From: IDS-8 sp036381215
Lineage (GTDB): Bacteria > Pseudomonadota > Gammaproteobacteria > Steroidobacterales > Woeseiaceae
Direction: 5' to 3'
Length of the DNA: 64,000 nucleotides
Assembly: GCA_036381215.1 (NCBI GenBank)
Contig: DASVDF010000004.1
Span: 1 to 64,000 of the forward strand
Position 1 is the first letter of the stretch. Each line of letters begins with the position of its first letter. A program made the translations under genes and the position numbers. Below are positions 1-8,783 of this stretch, in pieces. Under the pieces are notes generated by a model. That model saw only the letters and a list, made by a program, of their open reading frames with translations. It ran no database searches and had not been told where the DNA came from.

Positions 1-486
1 CCAGCCGGAACCGAGTGTTGCGTGGTGCGGGGGCGACCCCGGCCGCGAAGCGTACACAGGGGGTCGGTGGGCCATGTGATAGAGCCTCGTAAGTGGTGCA
101 TTGCGGAGCCGAAGCCGTCGTCTCAGGCACAGGCAACAACGCCGCATCGGAATGGCCTGATGCGTGCGGTCCGCCGGGGTCAGGGAGCATGGCACGTCGA
201 TGAGGGTCCCCCAGGAACCTGGGAGGTCTCGCACTCTCCTCGCGAGAGACGACGCCGAGGGCGGCGTTGAAGAAGTAGTCCGGGCCGATGGCGTGCGGGC
301 GCTCGCGCGGTCGGAGCGAAGGCAGCGCCGCGCGAGGTACGGCGGCACGAAGGCAACGAAGTGACGCCGGAGGGGGTGCGAGAAGTCGGAGTCTGCTGAT
401 AGTACCGGTGAGGCCGGGGAACCGAACCCGAGGGACCCGGCGGAGGGAAGCGGTGGACGGGAGTCGAGGAACTTCTCGAGGGAAAG

Positions 487-1827
487 ATGGAAAGGACATC
501 GGGCCTTGAGCCCATCTCAACGCGACAAGAGAAGATAGCGCAACTGGCGAGAGAGGCACCGGGGAGGGTGCTGACGACGTTGGCTCACCACATCGATCTG
601 GAGTGGCTGAAGGAAGCGTATCGACGGACGCGCAAGGACGGCGCGAGCGGTGTGGACGGGGTGACGGCGGCGGAGTACGAAGCCGGGTTGGAGGCGAACC
701 TGACGGGACTGCTGGAGCGGTTCAAGTCGGGGAGCTACCGGGCGCCGGCGGTGCGCCGGGTGCACATACCGAAGCCGGGAAAGGGCGATCAGAGGCGGCC
801 GATCGGCATCCCGACGCTGGAGGACAAGGTCCTGCAGCGGGCGGTGCTGATGGTGCTGGAGCCGGTGTATGAGCAGGACTTTCTGGACTGCTCTTACGGC
901 TTTCGGCCGGGCCGCAGTGCCCACCGGGCTCTGGAGGCACTGTGGCGGGACCTGACGGCGATCGGTGGCGGCTGGGTGATCGATCTGGACATCCGGCGCT
1001 TCTTCGACACGGTGGACTGGAGCCACCTCCGGGACTTTCTCGACCAACGGGTGCGCGATGGTGTGATACGGCGTGTGATCGGCAAGTGGCTCAACGCAGG
1101 CGTCATGGAGCAAGGCGTGGTGCGGTATCCGGAAGAAGGGACGCCGCAGGGCGGGGTGATCAGTCCGCTGCTGAGCAATATCTACCTGCACGAAGTTCTG
1201 GACCAGTGGTTCGAGCGGGACGTGAAGCCGCGCCTCAAAGGGCGTGCGTTTCTGGTTCGCTACGCGGACGACGCGGTCTTAGGCTTCGAATGCGAAGCAG
1301 AGGCTCGGCGGCTGATGGACGTTCTGCCGCGGCGGTTCGCCCGCTACGGGCTGTCGCTGCACCCGGAGAAGACCCGGCTGATCGACTTCCGGTCGCCGGA
1401 TCGCCGCGAACCGCCCTCGGGCGGCCAGCGCCGCGGCTTCACGATGCTCGGGTTTACCCACTTCTGGGGACGCTCACGGAAAGGGCGCTGGATCGTCAAA
1501 CGCAAAACGGCCGCGGAGCGCTTTAGCCGCTCGTTGCATGCCATCAGGCAGTGGTGCCGAGTGAATCGGCATCGCCCGATTGGCGAGCAGCAGCTCGGGC
1601 TGGGGCGCAAGCTTCGCGGTCACTATGCGTATTACGGGATCACGGGCAACCTCCCGGCGCTCGCCCGGCTCTTGCGGCTGAGCGGGCGCGCGTGGAAGTA
1701 CTGGCTGGATCGCCGGTCCCAACGGGCTCCCATGCCGTGGGATCGCTTCAACCGGCTGCTGCAACGTTATCCCCTTCCATCCCCGCGAGTCGTTCACAGT
1801 ATTTACCGATGCGCAGCGAAACCTTGA
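487..1827 (+). CDS. ltrA: Group II intron reverse transcriptase/maturase
   Basis: A 446-residue intron-encoded protein that helps the intron RNA fold and copies it into DNA. Visible RT blocks are the fingers region with IPKPGKGDQRRPIGIP (about 94-109), SYGFRPGRSAH (136-146), DLDIRRFFDTVDW (166-178), GTPQGGVISPLLSNIYL (218-234) and the catalytic YADD (259-262) followed by AVLGF. A C-terminal maturase (domain X) part with GRKLRGHYAYYG-like sequence and a WLDRRSQR segment follows. No HNH endonuclease domain is seen after it; the protein ends just before domain V. The catalytic residues are intact, so it is probably active. Confidence 0.93.
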   Translation: MERTSGLEPISTRQEKIAQLAREAPGRVLTTLAHHIDLEWLKEAYRRTRKDGASGVDGVTAAEYEAGLEANLTGLLERFKSGSYRAPAVRRVHIPKPGKGDQRRPIGIPTLEDKVLQRAVLMVLEPVYEQDFLDCSYGFRPGRSAHRALEALWRDLTAIGGGWVIDLDIRRFFDTVDWSHLRDFLDQRVRDGVIRRVIGKWLNAGVMEQGVVRYPEEGTPQGGVISPLLSNIYLHEVLDQWFERDVKPRLKGRAFLVRYADDAVLGFECEAEARRLMDVLPRRFARYGLSLHPEKTRLIDFRSPDRREPPSGGQRRGFTMLGFTHFWGRSRKGRWIVKRKTAAERFSRSLHAIRQWCRVNRHRPIGEQQLGLGRKLRGHYAYYGITGNLPALARLLRLSGRAWKYWLDRRSQRAPMPWDRFNRLLQRYPLPSPRVVHSIYRCAAKP

Positions 1828-1834
1828 CTCTCAG

Positions 1835-1867
1835 GAGCCGGATGCGGGAAATCCGCACGTCCGGATC
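1835..1867 (+). ncRNA. Group II intron domain V
   Basis: A 33-nt hairpin, GAGCCGGATGCGG then GAAAT then CCGCACGTCCGGATC, with the AGC catalytic triad near the 5' strand, a purine-rich terminal loop and the unpaired CGT bulge on the 3' strand. This is the most conserved part of group II ribozymes and confirms that the upstream RT belongs to an intron. Confidence 0.88.
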
Positions 1868-2011
1868 TGTGGGGGCCCCGGGGCAACCCGGGGCTACCCG
1901 ACTGCTCGTGTCCGGCACCGAGAGGGAGCTCCCCCGGTCGCGGCTCCGCGCCCAGCCACCGACCGCAAACGTGCGTGGACGATGCGGTCCCCAAGAGTGG
2001 GTGCCACGGTC

Positions 2012-2040
2012 CGGTTCGCCCGCATGGCGGGCTCCTGCGG
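2012..2040. repeat. Degenerate REP-like palindrome upstream of uraH
   Basis: The sequence GGTTCGCCCGCATGGCGGG followed by CTCCTGCGG has the layout of the window's REP family (a palindrome followed by CTCCTnCGG) but diverges at several bases. It lies between the intron and uraH. It is the weakest member of the family listed here. Confidence 0.4.
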
Positions 2041-2073
2041 TGGAGCGGCGCAGCGGCCTGCTAGAATCGGCGG

Positions 2074-2421
2074 ATGGGGCGTCTCACGACACACGTGCTG
2101 GACACCGCCCACGGCCGGCCCGGCGCGGGCGTCACGATCAAGCTGTTCTCGCTCGAAGGCGGCCGGCACCTGGTCGCGAGCGCGGTCACCAATGCGGAAG
2201 GACGCACGGACAAGCCGCTGCTCGAAGCGGAGACCTGGCGGCCCGGGCGCTACGAGCTCGAGTTCCTCGTCGGCGATTACTTCGCGACGCAGGATGCCGC
2301 GCGCGGCGACCCGCCGTTCCTCCAGGACGTGGTCGTGCGGGTGACGCTCGGCAACGACGAGCACTACCACGTGCCGCTGCTCGTCTCTCCCTGGAGCTAC
2401 TCGACCTACCGCGGCAGCTGA
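2074..2421 (+). CDS. uraH: 5-hydroxyisourate hydrolase (transthyretin-like)
   Basis: Hydrolyses 5-hydroxyisourate, the unstable product of urate oxidation, to OHCU. The 115-residue length is normal for the family. The active-site signature is complete: His7 in TTHVLD, Arg44, His99 in HYHVPLL and the C-terminal YRGS (112-115) that separates these enzymes from vertebrate transthyretin. It has no signal peptide, so it is cytosolic. It is the first gene of the purine block, 17 bases before xdhA, and so is probably co-transcribed with it. The pathway partners puuD and uraD lie downstream. Confidence 0.95.
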   Translation: MGRLTTHVLDTAHGRPGAGVTIKLFSLEGGRHLVASAVTNAEGRTDKPLLEAETWRPGRYELEFLVGDYFATQDAARGDPPFLQDVVVRVTLGNDEHYHVPLLVSPWSYSTYRGS

Positions 2422-2437
2422 GCCCGCGGACCGTCGC

Positions 2438-3976
2438 ATGAAGACCGACGCCCTGAACGCCACCACCGACTCCGGCCGGCTGCGCTTCGTGCTGGACGGC
2501 GAGGTAATCGAGCTCTTCGACGTCGATCCGACGCGCACCGTGCTCGAGTTCCTGCGCGAGGACCTCGGCCGCACCGGCACGAAGGAGGGCTGCGCGGAAG
2601 GTGACTGCGGCGCGTGCACCGTGGCGCTCGCCGAGCCGGATCCGGAAGGCGCGGGGCTGCGCGTCCGCGCCGTCAATTCCTGCATCAAATTCCTGCCGAC
2701 GCTCGACGGCAAAGAGCTCATCACGGTCGAGAGCCTGCGCGCGCCGGACGGCCGGCTGCATCCGGTGCAGCAGGCGATGGTGGAGTGCCACGGCTCCCAG
2801 TGCGGCTTCTGTACGCCGGGTTTCGTGATGTCGATGTTCGCTCTGTACAAGAATGCGGCGGCGCCGACGCGGCGCGAGATCGACGAAGCGCTCGCCGGCA
2901 ATCTCTGCCGCTGCACCGGCTACGCGCCGATCGTGCGCGCGGCGGAGGCGATGTACCGCCTCGGCGCGGCGGAGGCGGAGGATCGCTGGCTGTCCGCGCC
3001 GCACGGCTCGGCACGCGGCCGCGAAGACGCAGCGCGCCGCCGCGCGCGCCTCGAGTCGATCCGGCACACGGAAGCGCTCGCACTCGAGCACGAGGGCCGC
3101 CGCTTTTTCGCGCCGGCCTCGCTCGATGCGCTCGCGGAGCTCGTCGCAACCTGGCCTGACGCCACGTTGCTCGCGGGCGGCACCGACGTCGCGCTTTGGG
3201 TGACCAAAGCGCTGCGCGACCTGCCGGTGGTGATCTACACGGGCCGCGTCCCGGAGCTCTGCGAATGGCGGGTGACCGGCGACGTCATCGAGATCGGCGC
3301 CGCGGTCGCGCTCACCGACGCGATGCCGCCGATCCTGGCCGACTACCCGGAGCTCGAGGAGCTCCTGCTGCGCTTCGCCTCGCCGCCGATCCGCAACGCG
3401 GGCACGCTCGGCGGCAACGTCGCGAACGGCTCGCCGATCGGGGACTCGATGCCGGCGCTCCTCGCGGTGCATGCGACGCTGGTGCTGCGCAAGGGTAACG
3501 CGATGCGCGAGCTGGCGCTTTCCGATTTCTACCTCGCCTACCGCAAGACCGCACTGCAGCCCGGCGAATTCCTCGTCGCCGTGCGCATCCCGCGGCGGCG
3601 CGACGGCACGCTCCTGCGCAGCTACAAGGTCTCGAAGCGCTTCGACCAGGACATCTCGGCGGTGTGCGCGGCGTTTTACCTGAAGCTCGACGGCACGCGG
3701 GTCGCGGCGTTCCGCGCGGCCTACGGCGGCATGGCCGCGGTCCCGCAGCGCGCCGCGCACTGCGAGGCGGCACTCGCCGGCGGTGAATGGAGCGATGCGG
3801 CCGTGGAGCAGGCGATGGCGGCCCTCGCGCAGGACTTCGAGCCGCTCACGGACATGCGCTCCTCCGCGGCCTACCGCCGGCGCGTGGCGGCGAACCTGCT
3901 CCGTCGCTTCCGGCTCGAGACGAGCGGGGCGCTCGGGGCCACGGTGTACGGTTATGGACGCCGGAAGCTCGCCTGA
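2438..3976 (+). CDS. xdhA: Xanthine dehydrogenase small subunit (FeS/FAD)
   Basis: Electron-transfer subunit of xanthine dehydrogenase (hypoxanthine/xanthine to urate), cytosolic. At 512 residues it joins an N-terminal plant-type [2Fe-2S] domain (Cys52, 57, 60, 82), a second [2Fe-2S] domain (Cys122, 125, 157, 159 in ECHGSQCGFC and NLCRCTGY) and an FAD-binding domain with LLAGGTDVALW and TLGGNVANGSPIGDS. All eight cluster cysteines are present. The ATG at 2438 follows uraH closely, and the end overlaps xdhB by 23 bases, which indicates translational coupling. Confidence 0.96.
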   Translation: MKTDALNATTDSGRLRFVLDGEVIELFDVDPTRTVLEFLREDLGRTGTKEGCAEGDCGACTVALAEPDPEGAGLRVRAVNSCIKFLPTLDGKELITVESLRAPDGRLHPVQQAMVECHGSQCGFCTPGFVMSMFALYKNAAAPTRREIDEALAGNLCRCTGYAPIVRAAEAMYRLGAAEAEDRWLSAPHGSARGREDAARRRARLESIRHTEALALEHEGRRFFAPASLDALAELVATWPDATLLAGGTDVALWVTKALRDLPVVIYTGRVPELCEWRVTGDVIEIGAAVALTDAMPPILADYPELEELLLRFASPPIRNAGTLGGNVANGSPIGDSMPALLAVHATLVLRKGNAMRELALSDFYLAYRKTALQPGEFLVAVRIPRRRDGTLLRSYKVSKRFDQDISAVCAAFYLKLDGTRVAAFRAAYGGMAAVPQRAAHCEAALAGGEWSDAAVEQAMAALAQDFEPLTDMRSSAAYRRRVAANLLRRFRLETSGALGATVYGYGRRKLA

Positions 3977-6392
3977 ACGCCGCGCCGAGGCCGGCGCGAT
4001 CGCGGGCGGCGTCGGCCAGGCGATCCCGCACGACAGCAGCCGCCTGCACGTCTCCGGGGAAGCGCTCTACACGGACGACCTTCCCGAGCCGCGCGGCCTG
4101 CTGTACGTGGCGGTCGGCATGAGCGCATGCGCGCACGCACGCATCCGCTCCCTCGATCTCACTGCCGTCCGCGAGGCGCCCGGCGTCGTCGACGTCATCA
4201 CGGCGAACGACGTGCCGGGCGAAAACAACTGCGGCCCCGCGGTGCACGACGACCCGATCCTGGCGCCCGGCCTCGTGCAGTACGCCGGTCAGGCGGTGTT
4301 CGCGGTCGCGGCCACGTCGATCACGGCGGCGCGCCGCGCAGCACGACTAGCGAAGATCGAGTACGAGGAGCTCGAGCCCCTGCTCGACCCGCTCGCCGCG
4401 GTCGAAAAGCAGTCGTTCGTGCTGCCGACGGAAACCATCCGGCGCGGCGACAGCCGCGCTGCCATCGAACGCGCAGCGCATCGCCTGCAAGGCCGCGTGA
4501 CCGTCGGCGGCCAGGACCAGTTCTATCTCGAGGGCCAGATCGCGATGGCGCTGCCGGCGGAGGACGGCGATCTCGTCGTCTACAGCTCGACCCAGCACCC
4601 CGGCGAAGTGCAGCACCTGGTCGCCGCAGCGCTCGGCCGGCAATCGAAGGACGTGGTCGTGATCTGCCGGCGCATGGGCGGCGCGTTCGGCGGCAAGGAA
4701 AGCCAGCCGGCGATGATCGCCTGCATCGCGAGCCTGATGGCGTGGAAGACGAAACGGCCGTGCAAGCTGCGGCTCGACCGCGACGACGACATGCTCATGA
4801 CCGGCAAGCGCCACGACTTCGTCATCGACTACGACGTGGGCTTCGACGCCGACGGCCGGATCGAAGGCATCGAGTTCACGCTCGCCTCGCGCTGCGGCTG
4901 GTCGGCCGATCTCTCCGGCGCGATCAACGACCGCGCGATGTTCCACAGCGACAATGCGTATTTCCTCGAGCACGTCACCATCGTCTCGCACCGCTGCAAG
5001 ACCAACACGGTGTCGAACACGGCGTTTCGCGGTTTCGGCGGGCCGCAGGGAATGTTCGGCATCGAGCACGTGGTCGACGAGATCGCGCGCTTCCTGGGGC
5101 GCGATCCGCTGGAGGTCCGCAAGCGCAACTTCTACGGCGTCGGCGAGCGGGACGTCACGCCGTACCGCCAGAAGGTCACGGACAACCTGCTGTACGAAAT
5201 CGTGCCGCGCCTGGAGGCGAGCTCGGACTACGCGCGTCGCCGCGAGGAGCTCCGCGCGTTCAACGCGCAGAGCCCGTATCTCAAGCGCGGCATCGCGCTG
5301 ACGCCCGTCAAGTTCGGCATCTCCTTCACCGCGACCCACCTGAACCAGGCCGGTGCGCTGCTGCATGTCTATACCGACGGCACGGTGCACCTGAACCACG
5401 GCGGCACGGAGATGGGGCAGGGGCTGTTCACCAAGGTCGCGCAGGTGGTGGCCGAGGAGCTGCAGATCGACATCGACCAGATCAAGATCACCGCAGCGGA
5501 CACCAGCAAGGTGCCGAACGCCTCGGCGACGGCCGCTTCGAGCGGCTCGGACCTGAACGGCAAGGCCGCGCAGGCGGCGGCGCGCAAGATCAGGAAGCGC
5601 CTCACGCGCTTCGCGGCCGAGCATTTCGCCGTCGGCGAGGACGACATCGAGTTCCGCAACAACACCGTGAGGGCGGGCCGGCAGGTTATCGGCTTTGCGG
5701 AGCTGGTTCAGCTTGCGTGGTTCGCGCGCCGCTCGCTTTCGGCAACCGGTTTCTATCGCACGCCGAAGATCCACTACGATCTCAAGACGTTCACGGGCCG
5801 TCCGTTTTTCTATTACGCGTACGGCGCGGCGGTATCCGAGGTGATCGTCGACGTACTGACCGGCGAGAATCGCCTGCTGCGCGTCGACATCCTGCACGAT
5901 TGCGGCAAGTCGCTGAACCCGGCGATCGACATGGGGCAGATCGAGGGCGGCTTCATCCAGGGCATGGGCTGGCTCACGTCGGAGGAGCTCTGGTGGAACG
6001 GAGCCGGCGAGCTCGAGACGCACGCGCCTTCGACCTACAAGATCCCGACCTGCTCCGACCTGCCGGTCGACTGGCGCGTGGAGATCATGGAATCGGCGGC
6101 GAACCGCGAGAAGACGATCCACCGCTCGAAAGCCGTCGGCGAGCCGCCGCTCATGCTCGCGCTCTCGGTGTTCCACGCGCTGCGCGACGCTATCGCGAGC
6201 GTCGCCGACTACCGCATCTCCCCGCTGCTGCACGCCCCCGCGACCCCCGAGCACGTCCTCGACGCCATCGACCAGCTACGGGAATCAGGTTCGGATTCGG
6301 GAACGGGCGGTGCTGCCCGAAGGTCCGGGGTCGCGCGCAATGCGCGCTCCTGCAGGCAGGCCCGTTCGGACGACGGGGCATCCCGGACGTGA
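3954..6392 (+). CDS. xdhB: Xanthine dehydrogenase molybdopterin subunit
   Basis: Catalytic Mo-cofactor subunit that hydroxylates hypoxanthine and xanthine. The ATG at 3954 gives 812 residues beginning MDAGSSPERRAE and matches the family; a longer in-frame reading from 3783 would lie inside xdhA. Moco-binding motifs seen are QFYLEGQIAMA, GGAFGGKE, TAFRGFGGPQG, GGTEMGQG and the late GEPPLMLA segment with the catalytic Glu. The last roughly 30 residues are unusual: they are translated from a REP-like palindrome (6329-6354) and are not part of the fold. The stop overlaps the xdhC start (GTGA). Confidence 0.96.
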   Translation: MDAGSSPERRAEAGAIAGGVGQAIPHDSSRLHVSGEALYTDDLPEPRGLLYVAVGMSACAHARIRSLDLTAVREAPGVVDVITANDVPGENNCGPAVHDDPILAPGLVQYAGQAVFAVAATSITAARRAARLAKIEYEELEPLLDPLAAVEKQSFVLPTETIRRGDSRAAIERAAHRLQGRVTVGGQDQFYLEGQIAMALPAEDGDLVVYSSTQHPGEVQHLVAAALGRQSKDVVVICRRMGGAFGGKESQPAMIACIASLMAWKTKRPCKLRLDRDDDMLMTGKRHDFVIDYDVGFDADGRIEGIEFTLASRCGWSADLSGAINDRAMFHSDNAYFLEHVTIVSHRCKTNTVSNTAFRGFGGPQGMFGIEHVVDEIARFLGRDPLEVRKRNFYGVGERDVTPYRQKVTDNLLYEIVPRLEASSDYARRREELRAFNAQSPYLKRGIALTPVKFGISFTATHLNQAGALLHVYTDGTVHLNHGGTEMGQGLFTKVAQVVAEELQIDIDQIKITAADTSKVPNASATAASSGSDLNGKAAQAAARKIRKRLTRFAAEHFAVGEDDIEFRNNTVRAGRQVIGFAELVQLAWFARRSLSATGFYRTPKIHYDLKTFTGRPFFYYAYGAAVSEVIVDVLTGENRLLRVDILHDCGKSLNPAIDMGQIEGGFIQGMGWLTSEELWWNGAGELETHAPSTYKIPTCSDLPVDWRVEIMESAANREKTIHRSKAVGEPPLMLALSVFHALRDAIASVADYRISPLLHAPATPEHVLDAIDQLRESGSDSGTGGAARRSGVARNARSCRQARSDDGASRT
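6329..6354. repeat. REP-like unit inside the xdhB 3' end
   Basis: The sequence GGTCGCGCGCAATGCGCGCT followed by CCTGCA is a copy of the REP family in reverse orientation. It is read through as part of the XdhB C-terminus (…VARNARSC…) instead of lying between genes. Confidence 0.75.
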
Positions 6393-7492
6393 CCCCCTGG
6401 CTCGAAGCCCTCCGTACGCGTCCGGCCGCCGCCGGTGACGCCGTGCTCGTCACCGTCCTGTCGGTGCGCGGCTCCGCGCCGCGCGAGCCCGGCGCGAAGA
6501 TGCTGGTGGATCGCGAAGGCATCACCGGCACTATCGGCGGCGGAGTGCTGGAACACCGCTGTGCGAAGCTCGCTTGCGCTCTCCTGAGCCCGCCGGAGCC
6601 CGGACACCCGGTGGTCTTCGCGCACAAATTCCCGCTCGGCCCCGGTATGGGGCAGTGCTGCGGCGGCGTGGTCGAAGTCCTGTTCGAGAGCGTGGACGCG
6701 AGCAAGGAATGGATCCACGACCTGCTCGAATGTCACGAACAGCGCCAGCCGGCGGTCATCGCAACCGAGCCGCCGGTCGATGGGCAGTGCACGAAATATT
6801 TGGTCACGACGGACCGGCTTCGTGTCTACGGGACCGCATCGTTCCAGCTCGATACTGAGATCACGAACCCGGCACGCCGACTGCTTGCGGAACGCGGCTC
6901 CGCCCGGCGCATCGACATGACCGCCCGGGACGGGAGCAAGCTTCCCGTGCTGCTCGAGCCTTTCGGTGTGCCGGAAATGCCCATTGCGCTCTTCGGCGCC
7001 GGACACGTCGGCTCGGCGGTGGTGGCCGCGATGGCCGGGCTGAACTGCGAGATCCGCTGGATCGACAACCGCCGCGGCGTGTTCCCGGCGGTCGCTCCCC
7101 CCAACGTCACGATGATAGAAAGCGGGGAGCCGATCCGCGAGATCGCGGCGATGCCGCCGGGCGCGTACTACCTCGTGATGACGCACGATCACCCGCTCGA
7201 CTTCGAGATCTGCGCGGCGGCGCTGCGGCGCGAGGACTTCGCCTATGTCGGCCTGATCGGCTCGCGCACGAAGCGCCGCCGTTTCGAGCACCGCATGAAG
7301 GACGACCTGCCGCCCGCGCTGCTCCAGCGCCTGACCTGCCCGATCGGCATCGAAGGCGTCGGCGGCAAGCGCCCGGCGGAGATCGCAATCGCGGTCGCCG
7401 CCGAGCTCCTGAAGATCCAGGCGGCCGCGAGCGCGCGGCACGCCGGCCCGACCGGGAATACCGGCAACGTGCACGTGTTCCGCCGCCCGTAA
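6389..7492 (+). CDS. xdhC: Xanthine dehydrogenase accessory protein XdhC
   Basis: Binds the molybdenum cofactor, promotes its sulfuration and inserts it into XdhB. The GTG start at 6389 overlaps the xdhB stop and gives 367 residues. The N-terminal half carries SVRGSAPREPGAKMLV and GTIGGGVLEHRC with the GQCCGG cysteine pair. The C-terminal half has a Rossmann-like segment, LFGAGHVGSAVV, then TYDHPLD-type and GLIGSRTKRRRF sequences. Order and overlap with xdhAB are the usual operon arrangement. Confidence 0.94.
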   Translation: MTPWLEALRTRPAAAGDAVLVTVLSVRGSAPREPGAKMLVDREGITGTIGGGVLEHRCAKLACALLSPPEPGHPVVFAHKFPLGPGMGQCCGGVVEVLFESVDASKEWIHDLLECHEQRQPAVIATEPPVDGQCTKYLVTTDRLRVYGTASFQLDTEITNPARRLLAERGSARRIDMTARDGSKLPVLLEPFGVPEMPIALFGAGHVGSAVVAAMAGLNCEIRWIDNRRGVFPAVAPPNVTMIESGEPIREIAAMPPGAYYLVMTHDHPLDFEICAAALRREDFAYVGLIGSRTKRRRFEHRMKDDLPPALLQRLTCPIGIEGVGGKRPAEIAIAVAAELLKIQAAASARHAGPTGNTGNVHVFRRP

Positions 7493-7512
7493 CGCGGCGC
7501 CCGATACAAACG

Positions 7513-8697
7513 ATGGAAGCATACGTCGTCGAATGGCTGAACCTGCTCGCGCGCTGGGCACATTTCGTTTTCGGCATCGCCTGGATCGGCTCCTCGTTCT
7601 ACTTCATCTGGCTGGACGATCATCTGCAGCCGCCGGCGCAGGCGGCGGACGGCGAGAAGGGCGTCGGCGGCGAGCTCTGGTCCGTGCACGGCGGCGGCTT
7701 CTACCACGCGCAGAAATACCGCGTGGCGCCGCCGGCGCTGCCGGAGACGCTGCACTGGTTCAAGTGGGAGGCCTACAGCACGTGGCTGTCCGGCGTCTTC
7801 CTGCTGGCCCTGATCTACTGGTACGGCGCGGAGATCTATCTCATCGACCCGCAGGTCGCGAAGCTGTCACCGCCGCTCGCGATCGGCGCGGCCGTGGCGA
7901 TCATCGCCGGCGGCTGGATCGTCTACGACCTGCTGTGCCGGTCGCCGCTCGGCCGCAACGAGCCGGCGCTCGCCGCCGTGCTGCTGGGCCTCACCGCGCT
8001 GCTCGCGTGGGGATTGTGCGAGCTCTACAGCGGCCGCGGCGCCTACATCCACTTCGGCGCGACGCTCGGCACGATCATGGTGGCGAACGTGTTCTTCGTC
8101 ATCATCCCGGGGCAGAAGAAGCTGGTCGCCGCGGCGGAGCGGGGCGAGGCGCCCGATCTCGTGCACGGCCTGCGCGGCAAGCAGCGCTCGGTGCACAACA
8201 CCTATTTCACGCTGCCGGTGCTGTTAGTGATGATCAGCAACCACTTCGCGCTGACCTACAACCACGCGTGGAACTGGCTGATCCTCGTCGCGTTCACCGT
8301 CGCCGGCGCCCTGATCCGCGTGTGGTTCGTGGCCCGCCACAAGGGGCGTGCCTCGCCGCTGCCGCTCGGCGCGGCGATCGTCATTCTCCTCGGCATCGCT
8401 TTCGCGCTCGCGCCACGTACGCAGGCGGCTTCGGCGGAAGCCGTCACCCTCGCGGACATCCAGCCGATCATTGAGCGCCGCTGCACGAACTGCCACTCGG
8501 TGGACCCGAGCTTCGCCGCGTTCCCGGCCGCGCCCGCAGGCGTCGTGCTGGATACGGCCGAGCAGATTCGCACGCAGGCCCTGCGCATTCACCAGCAGGC
8601 GGTCGTGCTCAAGGTCATGCCGATCGGCAACCTCACCCACATGACCGACGCCGAGCGCGCGACCCTCGACGCCTGGTACCGCGGCAGTACCCGATGA
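7513..8697 (+). CDS. puuD: Membrane-bound urate oxidase with cytochrome c domain
   Basis: Oxidises urate to 5-hydroxyisourate while passing electrons to the respiratory chain instead of to O2 directly as soluble uricase does. The 394-residue protein has about eight hydrophobic helices (for example 12-33, 90-111, 121-140, 153-171, 184-199, 231-248, 254-273, 284-300) forming the PuuD domain, followed by a C-terminal cytochrome c domain with heme motif CTNCH (324-328) and a later Met (…KVMPIGNLTHM…) as likely axial ligand. It follows xdhC by 20 bases and supplies the substrate of UraH. Confidence 0.94.
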   Translation: MEAYVVEWLNLLARWAHFVFGIAWIGSSFYFIWLDDHLQPPAQAADGEKGVGGELWSVHGGGFYHAQKYRVAPPALPETLHWFKWEAYSTWLSGVFLLALIYWYGAEIYLIDPQVAKLSPPLAIGAAVAIIAGGWIVYDLLCRSPLGRNEPALAAVLLGLTALLAWGLCELYSGRGAYIHFGATLGTIMVANVFFVIIPGQKKLVAAAERGEAPDLVHGLRGKQRSVHNTYFTLPVLLVMISNHFALTYNHAWNWLILVAFTVAGALIRVWFVARHKGRASPLPLGAAIVILLGIAFALAPRTQAASAEAVTLADIQPIIERRCTNCHSVDPSFAAFPAAPAGVVLDTAEQIRTQALRIHQQAVVLKVMPIGNLTHMTDAERATLDAWYRGSTR

Positions 8698-8783
8698 GCC
8701 CGGCAGGAGCGCATTCAAGGATTTCCGCGATTCGCTCGTCGTAACGGATCGGGCAGGTTCCGGGGCGCGCAAAGGGATAACAG

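Larger units (their letters stand above)
25..1902 (+). mobile_element. Group II intron (ribozyme plus maturase)
   Basis: A retroelement that self-splices from RNA and inserts into DNA through its reverse transcriptase. The sequence shows a GTGCG-type 5' end near base 25, about 460 bases of structured RNA before the maturase gene, a typical domain V hairpin at 1835-1867, and a GC-rich domain VI-like hairpin ending in CTACCCGAC, which suggests a 3' splice site near 1902 with the A at 1896 as the possible branch point. The intron looks intact. Only about 24 bases of the left exon lie in the window, so the interrupted gene or site is unknown. Both boundaries are read by eye and could be off by several bases. 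Confidence 0.75.

Noticed and set aside
34..486. Small open frames upstream of the maturase
   Set aside because: They lie in the structured RNA part of the group II intron.
2186..3760. Long minus-strand open frame (524 codons) opposite xdhA
   Set aside because: Arg/Ala/Asp-rich shadow of xdhA typical of high-GC DNA; no family motif, and xdhA has all cofactor sites.
4347..6254. Long minus-strand frame (635 codons) opposite xdhB
   Set aside because: Composition (Arg, His, Val, Ala) and full overlap with a motif-complete xdhB show it is an antisense shadow.
4127..6388. 750-codon upstream extension of xdhC in frame
   Set aside because: The extension is Arg-rich shadow of xdhB; the XdhC fold begins at the GTG at 6389.
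8698..8783. Lasso precursor peptide near the cassette
   Set aside because: No short frame with a leader and Gly-start core was found in the gaps at 8698-8783, 10430-10463 or 15340-15384, and no B or C enzymes exist nearby.
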